Below, piece after piece: positions 34,444 to 44,051 of a stretch of 56,812 bases of DNA. The stretch's first letter is position 1; each line of letters starts with the position of its first letter. The DNA comes from Desulfobacterales bacterium. GTDB taxonomy: Bacteria; Desulfobacterota; Desulfobacteria; Desulfobacterales; Desulfosalsimonadaceae. The translations under genes were made by a program, and so were the position numbers. The notes below the pieces were generated by a model. It was given only the letters and a program-made list of their open reading frames with translations. It ran no database searches and was not told the origin of the DNA. Location of the stretch: the NCBI GenBank assembly GCA_007134875.1, contig SLJY01000026.1:1-56812 (forward strand), read 5' to 3'.

Positions 34444-34666
34444 GCGTCGCCATGCGCTGCTTCAGGGCTGTGCCCGCATTTTCCGCCGCGGCTTTCGTGG
34501 AAAAAACGGTTGAGTTTTTTTCGTAAACGCGTCAATATAGGGTGCAGAAATACAGGAAAAAATCCGCTTCCGCTTTTTTCATTTCCCGGCGCCGGATCCG
34601 GATAGCCATACGGTCGTAAAAGCGATCGGCAGCCAGGATGCAATGACATTGTCAAAGGAGATATGG

Positions 34667-35107
34667 ATGCAGAAGGTCAAATACTTTTTGGGGCTTGTCG
34701 TCGTTGTGATACTGGTGACGTTCATCTACCAGAACAATGAGTATTTCATGGCGGAACAGCAATTAGGCCTCAATCTATATTTTGCTGAGGAATCGGTAGA
34801 ATTTCCGAATCTGTTGTATTTTGCGGTTGTGTTTGTGGTGGGATTTCTTGCGGCTCTTCTCCTGGGGTTTTCCTATGGACGTAAAAAGCGAAAGACCATC
34901 CGGGAACTCAATGAGAAAATCACCGCCGACAAGAAGCGGATCGATGAACTCGAATCCAGGCTGGCATCCTCCCAGGGTGCGGAGAGGACTGCGGCTGACA
35001 CGCCCGGGACCGGATACGGATCCGGGTCCGGAGAACAACAGGCCGGCAGGGGTGAATCCCGCAATAAAAACGCCGATGCGGTGGATGTGGAATTTTCGCG
35101 TAAGTAA
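34667..35107 (+). CDS. LapA-like (DUF1049) membrane protein
   Basis: 146 residues from the ATG at 34667, which has AAAGGAG 7 bases before; the upstream ATG at 34643 lacks one. Two membrane segments (about 5-21 and 49-69) are joined by a periplasmic stretch, followed by a basic RKKRK and a coiled-coil (about 72-100) and a low-complexity tail. This is the layout of LapA/YciS proteins, which work with LapB in envelope lipopolysaccharide control. No lapB is nearby, so the role is inferred. The stop TAA overlaps the first copy of the 7-bp repeat that flanks F1-g. Confidence 0.7.
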   Translation: MQKVKYFLGLVVVVILVTFIYQNNEYFMAEQQLGLNLYFAEESVEFPNLLYFAVVFVVGFLAALLLGFSYGRKKRKTIRELNEKITADKKRIDELESRLASSQGAERTAADTPGTGYGSGSGEQQAGRGESRNKNADAVDVEFSRK

Positions 35108-35267
35108 AGGCCAGATGCATTCGTAAAAAAAATCGCGGTCTGGCGTCTTTGTAAAAAGTCCAAGGCTTGCTTGATCCATTCGGATGCAGCGTACTTGGCG
35201 TACGTGAAATTCCAAAAAATCGCGCGCATTCCCAGATATTGGACTTTTTATGAAATCGTCAAAGGCC
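35106..35267 (+). repeat. dispersed repeat family F1, copy g, with 7-bp flanking direct repeat
   Basis: The element (35113-35260) runs from AGATGCATTCGTAAAAAAA to GGACTTTTTATGAAATCGTC. AAAGGCC directly precedes it (35106-35112) and directly follows it (35261-35267), as expected for a duplicated target. It separates the LapA-like gene from mutS. Confidence 0.85.
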
Positions 35268-35292
35268 AAATTGATACCGGCTCCGTCACGAT

Positions 35293-38007
35293 ATGGTTGA
35301 AACCAGCGCTGAACCGAAAAATGCTTCAAAGATTACCCCCATGATCCGGCAGTATACGGAGATCAAGGCGGCGTATCCGGACAGTCTATTGTTTTATCGG
35401 ATGGGTGATTTCTACGAGTTATTTTACGGGGATGCGACGGTTGCCGCCCGTGCGCTGGACATTACCCTGACATCGAGGAACAAAAACGAGCCGGAACCGG
35501 TCCCCATGTGCGGTGTTCCCGTAAAGTCGGCAGAAGTCTATATCGGCCGTCTCATCGAAAAAGGATTCCGTGTGGCGGTTTGCGAGCAGACGGAGGATGC
35601 GTCCGCGGCCAAAGGCCTTGTTAAAAGGGAAGTCGTCCGGGTCGTGACACCCGGTATGGTGTTGAGCAGCGAGTTGCTCGACGAAAGGGCGAACAACTAC
35701 GTTCTTTCGGCCTTCCGCGCAACAGACGGCTACGGTCTGGCCAGCCTCGATTTATCGACCGGCACGCTCCGCCTGACGCAAAGCGATGATATGGAACTGA
35801 CGGTGGACGAAGCGCGCCGCATCGCGCCGAGCGAGGTGCTTTTGCCCGAATCCGCCCGGGAAAACGCGGATTACGGAATGCTGGCCGAATCCTTTGGCGA
35901 TGAATGCATCCGCTATAACGCGGACGACCGGTTCGAGTATGAGTCGGCTCGCGGCCGGATCATGGATCAGTTCGGCACCCGCAGCCTCGACGGTTTCGGA
36001 TGCGAAGGGCTTCAGGGAGCGGTCGGGGCCGCCGGAGCGCTTTTGCACTATGCACAGGAAACGCAGAAGCGGCAGCTCATCCACCTCAAATTCCCGGAAA
36101 CCTACAACCTTTGCAACCACCTGCTTATCGACGAAATCACCTGCCGCAACCTGGAGCTCGTGGCGGAGCTTCAGACCGGCGGTCGCAAAAACGCGCTGCT
36201 GGGCGTCATGGATATGACTGTCACCGCTATGGGCGGCCGCCTTCTGGCCCGGTGGATACGCTACCCGCTGCTCGATCCGGAGGCCATCGGCTCCCGTCAG
36301 AGTGCGGTGGCCGCAGCGTGCCTTCAGGCCGTGCAAAGGCATGAGGTACGCGCCAGCCTGAAGCACGTGCTCGACATGGAGCGCCTGGCCGGACGAATCG
36401 CCATGGGCCAGGGAAACGCCAGGGATCTTGCGGCCCTTTGCCGTTCCATCCGGGCGCTTCCAGGTCTTATCCGGGCACTGTCCGGCATTGATGCGGAACT
36501 GTTCCGGGTGGATGAATCCCACTTTGCATCGATGTATGCAGCGGCTGATGAGATTGACAGGGCGCTTGTGGATGATCCGCCGCAGACCGTGACCGAGGGG
36601 TTCATGATCCGCCGCGGCTATGACGGGCGGCTGGATGAACTTATTGATATTTCCAGGGACGGCAAGTCCTTTATCGCTGAAATAGAGGCCGGGGAAAAGG
36701 CGCGTACCGGCATCAATTCCTTGAAGGTTCGCTACAACAAGGTGTTCGGATACTACATCGAAGTGTCCAAAGCACACCTTCCATCCGTGCCGGAGGACTA
36801 CATCCGCAAGCAGACCCTGGTGAACGCAGAACGATATATCACCCAGGAACTCAAGGATGTGGAAACCAGGGTGCTCACGGCCCAGGAACGGCGCGCAGCG
36901 CTCGAGTACGAGATTTTTTCACAGCTTCGCGAAAAAGTAGCGGCTGAAAACCGTATCCTGCAGGAGGCTGCCGGATTTGCGGCACGGGCCGACGTTCTGA
37001 CGGCGCTTGCCGAGCTTTCCGAAAAATACGGTTATTGCCGCCCGGAAATTAACACGGCGGGCCGGATCATTATAGACGAAGGGCGCCATCCGGTAGTCGA
37101 ACGTCTCACCCCCGGTGGCCGCTTTGTTCCCAACAGCATCCGGATGGATAACGCCGAAGAGCAGGTTCTGATCATTACCGGCCCGAACATGGCCGGTAAG
37201 TCGACCGTCCTGAGGCAGGTGGCCCTGATGGTCATCATGGCCCAGACAGGGTCATTCGTCCCTGCCAAAAACGCCGATATTTGCGTTACAGACAGGATTT
37301 TTACCCGCGTGGGCGCACTGGACAATCTTTCCATGGGGAAGAGCACCTTTCTCGTGGAGATGGAGGAAACCGCCAACATCGTCAACAATGCCGGCCCTGA
37401 CAGCCTGGTGATCATGGACGAGATCGGCAGGGGAACCTCCACCTACGATGGGCTGAGCATTGCATGGGCGGTGGCGGAATACCTTCATGATTTAGGCGGC
37501 CGGGGCGTCAAGTCCCTTTTTGCTACCCATTACCATGAACTGACGGAACTGGAAACAACGAAAAAGCGTATAAAAAATTACAACATCGCGGTGCAGCAAA
37601 TCGGGGATGAGATTGTTTTTCTCCATGCCCTTGAGGCAGGGGCGACCAACCGGAGCTACGGGATCCAGGTGGCACGACTGGCCGGAGTGCCCCCTGCCGT
37701 GATCGGACGTGCCAGAGAAGTCCTTGCCGCAATCGAAAAAGGCGCAGCCGAAAAAAAGCCGCGTATAAAGAAGCAGCCCGGCAAGCCCCCCGAAAGGGGA
37801 AATTACCGGCAGCTCTCCCTTTTCCAGCGGCCGGAAGAGATCGTGGCCGAGGAATTGATATCGATGGATATTAACAACATGACACCCATGGAAGCCATCA
37901 GCTGCCTGCATGGGCTGCGGGAGAAGGTCATGGGGTCAGCGGGCGATGCGTTCGAAAAGGACAATCCGCCATATCAGGCCCGGCGTACGGGTGGTGAACG
38001 GGGATGA
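35293..38007 (+). CDS. mutS: DNA mismatch repair protein MutS
   Basis: 904 residues. The N-terminal mismatch-recognition motif is GDFYELFYGD (FxE); the connector, lever and clamp domains follow. The ATPase has Walker A GPNMAGKST (about 631-638), Walker B VIMDEIGRGTSTYDG and ATHYHEL. It recognises mispaired bases and recruits MutL. The C-terminal RQLSLF-like stretch (YRQLSLFQRPEE) resembles the beta-clamp binding motif. No ribosome-binding site is visible before the ATG, and repeat F1-g with its flank ends 26 bases upstream, so the native leader may be altered. Confidence 0.95.
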   Translation: MVETSAEPKNASKITPMIRQYTEIKAAYPDSLLFYRMGDFYELFYGDATVAARALDITLTSRNKNEPEPVPMCGVPVKSAEVYIGRLIEKGFRVAVCEQTEDASAAKGLVKREVVRVVTPGMVLSSELLDERANNYVLSAFRATDGYGLASLDLSTGTLRLTQSDDMELTVDEARRIAPSEVLLPESARENADYGMLAESFGDECIRYNADDRFEYESARGRIMDQFGTRSLDGFGCEGLQGAVGAAGALLHYAQETQKRQLIHLKFPETYNLCNHLLIDEITCRNLELVAELQTGGRKNALLGVMDMTVTAMGGRLLARWIRYPLLDPEAIGSRQSAVAAACLQAVQRHEVRASLKHVLDMERLAGRIAMGQGNARDLAALCRSIRALPGLIRALSGIDAELFRVDESHFASMYAAADEIDRALVDDPPQTVTEGFMIRRGYDGRLDELIDISRDGKSFIAEIEAGEKARTGINSLKVRYNKVFGYYIEVSKAHLPSVPEDYIRKQTLVNAERYITQELKDVETRVLTAQERRAALEYEIFSQLREKVAAENRILQEAAGFAARADVLTALAELSEKYGYCRPEINTAGRIIIDEGRHPVVERLTPGGRFVPNSIRMDNAEEQVLIITGPNMAGKSTVLRQVALMVIMAQTGSFVPAKNADICVTDRIFTRVGALDNLSMGKSTFLVEMEETANIVNNAGPDSLVIMDEIGRGTSTYDGLSIAWAVAEYLHDLGGRGVKSLFATHYHELTELETTKKRIKNYNIAVQQIGDEIVFLHALEAGATNRSYGIQVARLAGVPPAVIGRAREVLAAIEKGAAEKKPRIKKQPGKPPERGNYRQLSLFQRPEEIVAEELISMDINNMTPMEAISCLHGLREKVMGSAGDAFEKDNPPYQARRTGGERG

Positions 38008-38064
38008 CTACCCTGGAAAAGGGTTCTTGTTTTGCCATTTAAATTATCGGACAAGACGGTTGAT

Positions 38065-40065
38065 ATGACGAAGCGTGCAATCTTTCCCGTAATGCTTCTT
38101 TGCCTTTTTCTGGTGATGGTTTCATGCGCCACTACCGGCGCATCTCCCAGTCAGCGATACACCGAGGCCGAGGCCTGCTTCAACCGTCTCCAGAGGGATG
38201 AAGATCGAAAGCAATACCGCAGCTACTGGCTCAACTGCATCCGCCAGTTCGAGTCGGTATGCCGGGTCAACCCGGAAGGGGCATGGGCCCCTGCCGGATT
38301 ATACATGTCCGGCCGTCTCTACCGGGAACTGTATGAAATATCCCGGAAGCCCTCCGATCGGAACAATGCGCGCGAGGTATTCGAGCGTCTTCAAAACGAC
38401 TATCCGGACAGTGCCTACAGCAAGCGAGCGGCTGGGGAACTTGGCCGCATGGACGGAGGATCCGGTAAAAAAAATCTGACCGAAGTGGCCAGAAGCCAGT
38501 ATTTCAGGGCGGAGGCTGCCTACTCGGATTTGAAAAAATCCAAGGAAAAGCAGAAGTACCGATCCTACTGGCTTGAAGTGATCCGTGAATTCGATTCGGT
38601 TCACGAAACCGAGCCCGAAGGACCGTGGGCCGCGGCGGGCCTTTACAGAACCGGAGAACTCTACCGGGAGCTCTACTCGCATTCCTACAGCCCGGCGGAT
38701 GAAAGAAAGGCCGAGGAGATTTTCCGGAAGGTCGCCAGGCAATACCCGGACAGCGCATACAGCAAGCGCGCGCGGGTGTCCCTGGGTGGTTCCGGGGATG
38801 GCTCCGGGGGCGGTTTTGGAAAAGATAAAGACGATCCTATTTCCCGGCTTACGGGAAGTAAGACGGCTTCCGGTACGGTCGTTTCGTCGAAGGACAGGGC
38901 GGACAAAGCGCCGGGGGCGGGGGATCCGACAACCGTCACAGGCATCCGGTACTGGTCCAACCCGGATTATACGCGCATCGTCATCGACGCCAACCGGGAA
39001 ACCGACTATGTAAACAACCTGTTGAAAAAGGATCCCTCCATTAATTTGGATCATGAGCGGCTCTACGTGGATCTGAAAAAAAGCAGGCTCTCCGAGGATA
39101 TCCAGCGGCGGATATCCATTGACGATACGCATCTGAAAGATGTGCGGGCCGGCCAGTTCTGCCCGGATACGGTGCGGGTCGTGGCGGACATGAAATCCTT
39201 CGAGGACTACAATGTCTTTGCACTCAAAAACCCCTTCCGGATCGTCATCGATGTTAGGGGAAAGGCCGATCCGCCGCAGCCGGTCACGGCGACCCTGGAC
39301 GACGATTATTACACCGGGGAGATCGACCGGCAGGATTCCGCGTCCATTGCCCGGCAGCTGGCCCTGGGCGTTCGGCGTGTTGTCATAGATCCCGGTCATG
39401 GCGGCAGGGATCCGGGGGCGCCGGGCGCGCTGCCGGGCGTCTATGAAAAGGACGTGGTACTCGATCTTTCCAGAATCCTGGCAAAAAAGATCGAAAGGGA
39501 TCTCGGCCTTGAAGTCATCCTGACCCGGACGACGGACACTTACCTGACCCTGGAGGAACGAACGGCCATGGCAAACACCCACAGGGCGGATTTGTTCATT
39601 TCAGTGCATGCCAATGCGTCCAGAAACCAGCGTGCCCACGGGATTGAAACCTATTTTCTGAACCTGACGACGGACGAAGACTCCATTGCCGTGGCGGCAA
39701 GGGAAAACGCCACGTCGAAGAAAAACATCAGCGAGCTGCAGGAGATTTTGAACGATCTGATGCAGAATGCCAAGATCAATGAATCGAGCAGGCTTGCCAC
39801 CTACGTGCAAAGGGGCATGTACTCCAAGGCCTCCGCACAGTTCAACCCGGTGGCGGACAAGGGGGTGAAGCAGGCCCCGTTTTACGTACTGCTCGGGGCC
39901 AATATGCCGTCGATTCTCATTGAGGCCGGATTTCTCAGTAATCCCCGGGAATGCAAACGCCTGATAGACGAGCAATACCAGCGAACCCTCGCCAACGGCA
40001 TCGTCGATGGCATCCGTTCTTTTATCAGCGACACCCGTCCCCCGGTCTATGTCTCTTCGGACTGA
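38065..40065 (+). CDS. N-acetylmuramoyl-L-alanine amidase, lipoprotein with AMIN domain
   Basis: 666 residues from the ATG at 38065; an upstream TTG at 38032 is less likely because the signal sequence begins at 38065. The lipobox is MVSC. Two copies of a module of about 95 residues follow (YRSYWLNCIRQFESV and YRSYWLEVIREFDSV, each ending PDSAYSKRA). Then an AMIN domain (RYWSNPDYTRIVIDANRET), and the amidase_3 catalytic domain with zinc ligands in IDPGHGGRDPGAPG, YEKDVVLDL and ISVHANAS, and the catalytic Glu in ILIEAGFLSN. It cleaves the peptide from MurNAc in peptidoglycan during cell separation. Confidence 0.9.
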   Translation: MTKRAIFPVMLLCLFLVMVSCATTGASPSQRYTEAEACFNRLQRDEDRKQYRSYWLNCIRQFESVCRVNPEGAWAPAGLYMSGRLYRELYEISRKPSDRNNAREVFERLQNDYPDSAYSKRAAGELGRMDGGSGKKNLTEVARSQYFRAEAAYSDLKKSKEKQKYRSYWLEVIREFDSVHETEPEGPWAAAGLYRTGELYRELYSHSYSPADERKAEEIFRKVARQYPDSAYSKRARVSLGGSGDGSGGGFGKDKDDPISRLTGSKTASGTVVSSKDRADKAPGAGDPTTVTGIRYWSNPDYTRIVIDANRETDYVNNLLKKDPSINLDHERLYVDLKKSRLSEDIQRRISIDDTHLKDVRAGQFCPDTVRVVADMKSFEDYNVFALKNPFRIVIDVRGKADPPQPVTATLDDDYYTGEIDRQDSASIARQLALGVRRVVIDPGHGGRDPGAPGALPGVYEKDVVLDLSRILAKKIERDLGLEVILTRTTDTYLTLEERTAMANTHRADLFISVHANASRNQRAHGIETYFLNLTTDEDSIAVAARENATSKKNISELQEILNDLMQNAKINESSRLATYVQRGMYSKASAQFNPVADKGVKQAPFYVLLGANMPSILIEAGFLSNPRECKRLIDEQYQRTLANGIVDGIRSFISDTRPPVYVSSD

Positions 40066-40169
40066 TCGTATCATTTTATAGTGCCTGAGATAAAAGCATG
40101 GGGTTTTGTAAGGATCAGGACCTGCGAGCTCTGCGGAAAATCTCATGTTTTTTATATGTTTGAAATTAT

Positions 40170-40216
40170 GATAAATTACGCATAGCGAAGATATCGGACT
40201 TTTTGCGAAGTCGTCA
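40170..40216 (+). repeat. F1 fragment, copy h (right end only)
   Basis: TAAATTACGCATAGCGAAGA and GGACTTTTTGCGAAGTCGTC match the right end of F1. The left part of the 184-base gap after the amidase gene has an F2-like TAGTGCCTGAGATAAAA at 40079, but no complete element. Confidence 0.55.
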
Positions 40217-40249
40217 TAACTGATTTGAATAATAAATGATAAGGACTCG

Positions 40250-41623
40250 ATGGATATGGGAATACGATCGCTTTCCGTGCTCGATGGCCGTTATGGACAC
40301 CTGACGGAATCGTTTCATGACATTTTTTCGGAATACGGGCTGATTCGTTACCGGGTCTACGTGGAAACCCGGTGGCTCCGATTTCTGCTGGAAGATCTCG
40401 GACTGGAAAAAGCAAGCGCCGATCTTTTGGCGTATATCGACCGGATATACGAGCGCTTCGATGTAAACGGCGCGCTTGCGGTAAAAGAGATCGAAGCACA
40501 GACCAATCATGACGTGAAGGCCGTTGAATACTACATCAAGCGGCAATTGTCGGAAGCCGGCTACGCTGAAACCGGTGAATGGGTTCATTTCGCGTGCACA
40601 TCGGACGATATCAACAATACGGCCTATGCCATGATGCTCCGGGAGGGCAGAAACCTGCTGGCGGATCTTCTGCGGGAGATGCTTGTCCGGCTGGAGCAGT
40701 TGGCGCAAGAGCACAAGGGCGTGCCGATGATGGCGAGAACCCATGGTCAGCCGGCAACGCCGACTACCGTGGGAAAAGAGTTCATCAACTTCGCCTGGCG
40801 TATCCGACTGGAAACGGAAGGCCTCGAAGGCCTGCCGGTTGCAGGCAAGATGAACGGCGCCAGCGGCAATTTCAACGCACACCATTTCGTGCTCCCGGAT
40901 GTGGACTGGATCGGGGCGAGCAAGCGCTTTTTGAGGGATTACCTGGGGCTTGAGCCGCTGCTGTACACCACCCAGATCAATCCCTCCAATCACCTTTCCG
41001 CCATGCTGCATGCCATGGTGCGGGTTGCGGCGGTCTTAACCGACCTGGACCGTGACATGTGGGGGTATATTTCACTCGGTTATTTCCGGCAGAAGCTGAA
41101 AGAGGGAGAGGTCGGCTCCTCCACCATGCCGCACAAGGTCAATCCCATCGACTTCGAAAATTCCGAGGGGAACATGGGCATTGCCATTTCCATTATGGAG
41201 CATATGGCTGTAAAGTTGCTTAAGTCCCGTTTTCAGCGGGATCTGAGCGACAGCACTGTGCTTCGCAACCTGGGCGTCGGGTTCGGGTACATGGCGGTGG
41301 GGCTCAGGAGCACCCTGAAGGGCCTGGACAAACTTGCCATCCACGCGGAACGGATCGAAAAGGATCTTCAGGACAACCTGGAACTGCTGGCTGAGCCTGT
41401 CCAGACGGCCATGCGTCTTTACGGGGAGCCCTCGCCCTACGAGAAGCTGAAAGCCCTGACCCGGGGGCGGAAAATTACACGGAAGGATTTAGATGATTTT
41501 CTCGGCAACCTGGAAAGCCTTCCGGAATCCGTCAAAGGCCGAATCGCCGCGATGGAGCCCCGGGATTACATTGGGCTTGCCGAAAAGCTTGTTGAAAACT
41601 ATTTTTCGGACGACAAATGGTGA
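40250..41623 (+). CDS. purB: adenylosuccinate lyase
   Basis: 457 residues of the fumarase/aspartase superfamily, close to the E. coli PurB type (456 residues). The signature GSSTMPHKVNPIDFENSEGN holds the mobile catalytic loop; ARTHGQPATPTT has the catalytic His and TSDDINNT binds substrate. It acts twice in purine synthesis, releasing fumarate from SAICAR and adenylosuccinate. The ribosome-binding site is weak (AAGGACTCG before the ATG). Its TGA stop (41621-41623) is also the first three bases of repeat F1-i. Confidence 0.94.
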   Translation: MDMGIRSLSVLDGRYGHLTESFHDIFSEYGLIRYRVYVETRWLRFLLEDLGLEKASADLLAYIDRIYERFDVNGALAVKEIEAQTNHDVKAVEYYIKRQLSEAGYAETGEWVHFACTSDDINNTAYAMMLREGRNLLADLLREMLVRLEQLAQEHKGVPMMARTHGQPATPTTVGKEFINFAWRIRLETEGLEGLPVAGKMNGASGNFNAHHFVLPDVDWIGASKRFLRDYLGLEPLLYTTQINPSNHLSAMLHAMVRVAAVLTDLDRDMWGYISLGYFRQKLKEGEVGSSTMPHKVNPIDFENSEGNMGIAISIMEHMAVKLLKSRFQRDLSDSTVLRNLGVGFGYMAVGLRSTLKGLDKLAIHAERIEKDLQDNLELLAEPVQTAMRLYGEPSPYEKLKALTRGRKITRKDLDDFLGNLESLPESVKGRIAAMEPRDYIGLAEKLVENYFSDDKW

Positions 41624-41727
41624 CGGCTTTGTAAAAAGCCCGATATCCGCGTTATGCGCAATTCCCGAAGAATTCCACTTATGCCGGTTGCGCTGCATTC
41701 GTCAAGGAAAGATATTGACTTTATGTC
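41621..41727 (-). repeat. dispersed repeat family F1, copy i (short form)
   Basis: Starts at TGACGGCTTTGTAAAAAGCC, the first bases being the purB stop codon, and ends near GATATTGACTTTATG. The outer module is missing. The remaining 275 bases before 42003 are AT-rich on the right and hold no gene; a TTGACG at 41815 has no good partner hexamer. Confidence 0.65.
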
Positions 41728-42002
41728 TTAAATTACATAAGACAAGGTGTAGAAGCCTTATACGATTTTTCTGGTTGTTATCCACGGCCGCGCCCGGCCC
41801 CCGGCCTCTTCCTGTTGACGTGCTTTGCCCGCTTGTGTTCCAAATGTTTTTTTAATTGCTTAAAATCTTTAAATGATTTAAAAAATAGTTGTATGAAATA
41901 ATAACGGTCTTTCTGCGGACTGAATACCTGCACATCCGCCGCCTTCATTAGAAGAGTATATATCCAACGGGTTATCGGGCTTTGTAAAAGGGGTGAAAAA
42001 AC

Positions 42003-42395
42003 ATGGACTTTACAATTGATTTTACTAAAGAGCAAATCGAGGCGATCGAGAACGTCCTGGAAGAGGAACTCATTGAACTCGGTGTTCAAAGCGTTATCCT
42101 GATGGATCTCGCCGGCAATGTTATCGTCAACCTCGATTCCGGCGGAACCAGCCATGACGTGTTTTCTCTTGCGGCACTGGCTGCCGGAAACTACGGGGCA
42201 GTCAGTGCCATGGCCAATATTATCGGTGAGCAGGAATTCTCCCTGCTGTTTCACAAGGGGGAAGAGGAAAGCATTCATTTCAGTAAAGTGGTCGATGATC
42301 TGCTCCTGCTCACAATTTTCAACAAGAACGTCTCTTTGGGGTTTTTGCGCCTGAAAGTTGCCGAAGCCATCAAACGGATACAGTTGCTGGTCTGA
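42003..42395 (+). CDS. roadblock/LC7-domain protein (MglB-like)
   Basis: 130 residues with the roadblock fold: an N-terminal helix (KEQIEAIENVLEEEL), then VQSVILMDLAGNVIVNLDSGG and the later strand EFSLLFHKGEEESIHF. MglB proteins of this fold are the GTPase activators of the small GTPase MglA, and a gene for such a GTPase follows after 170 bases. The likely role is to control or dock that GTPase. AAAGGGGTGAAAAAAC is a good ribosome-binding site. First gene of the signalling module. Confidence 0.82.
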   Translation: MDFTIDFTKEQIEAIENVLEEELIELGVQSVILMDLAGNVIVNLDSGGTSHDVFSLAALAAGNYGAVSAMANIIGEQEFSLLFHKGEEESIHFSKVVDDLLLLTIFNKNVSLGFLRLKVAEAIKRIQLLV

Positions 42396-42565
42396 TCGTT
42401 TTACATGTTGACACCGGCCGGATGCCGCGGTGATGGTGTGCAGCAAGGATGGATTCCGTATGCCCGCCTGATGACGCCGGCGACGCAAAAACACGAATGG
42501 TTCTGCCGGACGGCGTGTCATGAGCAGCGAAGGCTTTAACTACAATAGTTTCGGAGGACGGGGCG

Positions 42566-43171
42566 TTGGCATTAATTAATCCGAAAAAGCGGGAGGTTCA
42601 GGTCAAAATCGTTTATTACGGTCCCGGGCGGGGCGGTAAGACGACCAATCTGGAGTATATCAACCGGAAATTCAAAAAAAGAATTTTAAACGAGATGGTC
42701 ACGGTCAAGACCTACGGGGACCGGACGCTTTTTTTCGACTTCCTGCCGTTCGATATGGGGGAAATCAAGGGGCACAGCATCAAAATCCAGCTGTACACGG
42801 TTCCCGGGCAGGTCAAGTACAATGCGACGCGAAGACTCGTTCTGCGGGGGGTCGACGGCATTGTTTTCGTTGCTGACTCCATGGATCTCCGGCGGGAAAT
42901 GAATATCCGGTCCCTCCAGAACCTTAAGGAAAATCTCGAATCATTCAACAAGAACATCAACAATATTCCGCTTGTCATGCAATACAACAAGCGGGATCTC
43001 TCGGAGGAAGGTATCCCCATTTTACCGATCGAAACCTTGCAGAAGGATATGAACAGCCAGTTGAATGCCCCTTATTTTCAGGCAAGTGCGATAACCGGTG
43101 AGAATGTGACCGCCACCATGAAAAAAATCATCGCATTGACGGTGAGTTCTCTTAGAAAAAAACTGGAATAG
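42566..43171 (+). CDS. MglA-like small GTPase
   Basis: 201 residues starting at TTG 42566 with GGAGG 8 bases upstream. The P-loop is GPGRGGKTT (19-27); LYTVPGQVKYNATRR is the MglA form of the switch II region, and QYNKRDL is the base-specificity motif. MglA switches a cell pole or a motility machine between states in Myxococcus and relatives. Here it stands with roadblock proteins, a pilus-type ATPase, a PilZ protein and a cyclase, which suggests control of a surface or polarity function. The acidic-protein gene begins 12 bases later. Confidence 0.9.
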   Translation: MALINPKKREVQVKIVYYGPGRGGKTTNLEYINRKFKKRILNEMVTVKTYGDRTLFFDFLPFDMGEIKGHSIKIQLYTVPGQVKYNATRRLVLRGVDGIVFVADSMDLRREMNIRSLQNLKENLESFNKNINNIPLVMQYNKRDLSEEGIPILPIETLQKDMNSQLNAPYFQASAITGENVTATMKKIIALTVSSLRKKLE

Positions 43172-43183
43172 GAGGATAGTCCA

Positions 43184-43951
43184 TTGGAAAAAACCGAAGA
43201 TGACGGAGACATCGGTGCCGAGGTGGAAAGCAGGCTGGATGAGTTGTTTTCCGAGGGTGACGATTTTGAATCCGATGGGCCTCTTGAAATAGCGGATTCC
43301 CCAGAAGGCGGCGGTGCGGGTGATTTCTCCGAAGAAGGGGTGGATGCCGGTGATGAATCTGGAACCGCGGACTATTCGGCCGCGACAGAGGAGCTTGGAA
43401 ACGGCCTGGACCGGGCGGAAGACCCTGTTCATAACCTCAGGGCCCTGGTCTCCGAGATTGAATGGGAAATAACCGACGGGGCAATGCAGAGTTATCTGGA
43501 TGAAGTGGGCATTCTCAAGGAAAAATACGGTCAGGATACGATCTTGCTAATGTTTCTCCGGCTTCACGAATCGATCGGCCGCTATATCCGGGCAAGAAAG
43601 GCACGTGCCCACCCGGACGCTATCAAGTTCGTCACTACTCTGTTTGTATCTTTTGAAAAGGTGATCCGGAATCCAGAGATGCCGAAAGCGCAGCAAAAGC
43701 GGCTGCTTTCCGAGGAACTTAAATCCTTCAAGGCGTTCAAGGCGCGTCTGCAGAGCCGGAAGCGGCGGGCGGGAGGTACCTTGCCGGAAGGAGCAGCCGC
43801 ATCCGATGCTGCTGAAAGAACGGCCGGTGCGCCTGCGGGACTGGAAAGTCCCGATGCGATCGAGCGTCTTGCGGATCAGATTGTGCAGAAACTAAGAGAC
43901 ACGATTGCGGAAGAAATTTCAAAAGCCGTGCAGGTAATGGAAAAACCCTGA
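43184..43951 (+). CDS. acidic protein of unknown function in the GTPase module
   Basis: 255 residues starting at TTG 43184, with AGGAGG 8 bases before. The first 85 residues are strongly acidic and low in complexity; a helical domain follows (SYLDEVGILKEKYGQDTILL, then LHESIGRYIRARKARAH), and a helix-rich end (IERLADQIVQKLRDTIAEE) could form a coiled coil. I recognise no family. Its place right after the GTPase suggests an effector or regulator of it. It ends before repeats F2-c/F1-n. Confidence 0.7.
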   Translation: MEKTEDDGDIGAEVESRLDELFSEGDDFESDGPLEIADSPEGGGAGDFSEEGVDAGDESGTADYSAATEELGNGLDRAEDPVHNLRALVSEIEWEITDGAMQSYLDEVGILKEKYGQDTILLMFLRLHESIGRYIRARKARAHPDAIKFVTTLFVSFEKVIRNPEMPKAQQKRLLSEELKSFKAFKARLQSRKRRAGGTLPEGAAASDAAERTAGAPAGLESPDAIERLADQIVQKLRDTIAEEISKAVQVMEKP

Positions 43952-44051
43952 ATCAATCCGTTTCAGACCGATGCGCCTGCGATCGGCAAGGACCGGTCCG
44001 CAGCGGACGGAAACAGGGTTTTGTCTATACAATACCGGCATGATATCTCAA

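Noticed and set aside
38010-38035. Terminator after mutS (ACCCT...AGGGT followed by TTCTTGTTTT)
   Set aside because: The stem is only 5 bp with a 5-base loop; too weak to claim.
41815-41840. Promoter at TTGACG before the roadblock gene
   Set aside because: No acceptable -10 box at 15-19 bases, and no sigma54 GG/GC pair was found either.
41493-41855. 120-codon open frame across the end of purB
   Set aside because: Overlaps purB in another frame and runs into repeat F1-i; no family similarity.
41778-42521. 247-codon minus-strand open frame
   Set aside because: Antisense to the roadblock gene, which has good motifs and a ribosome-binding site.
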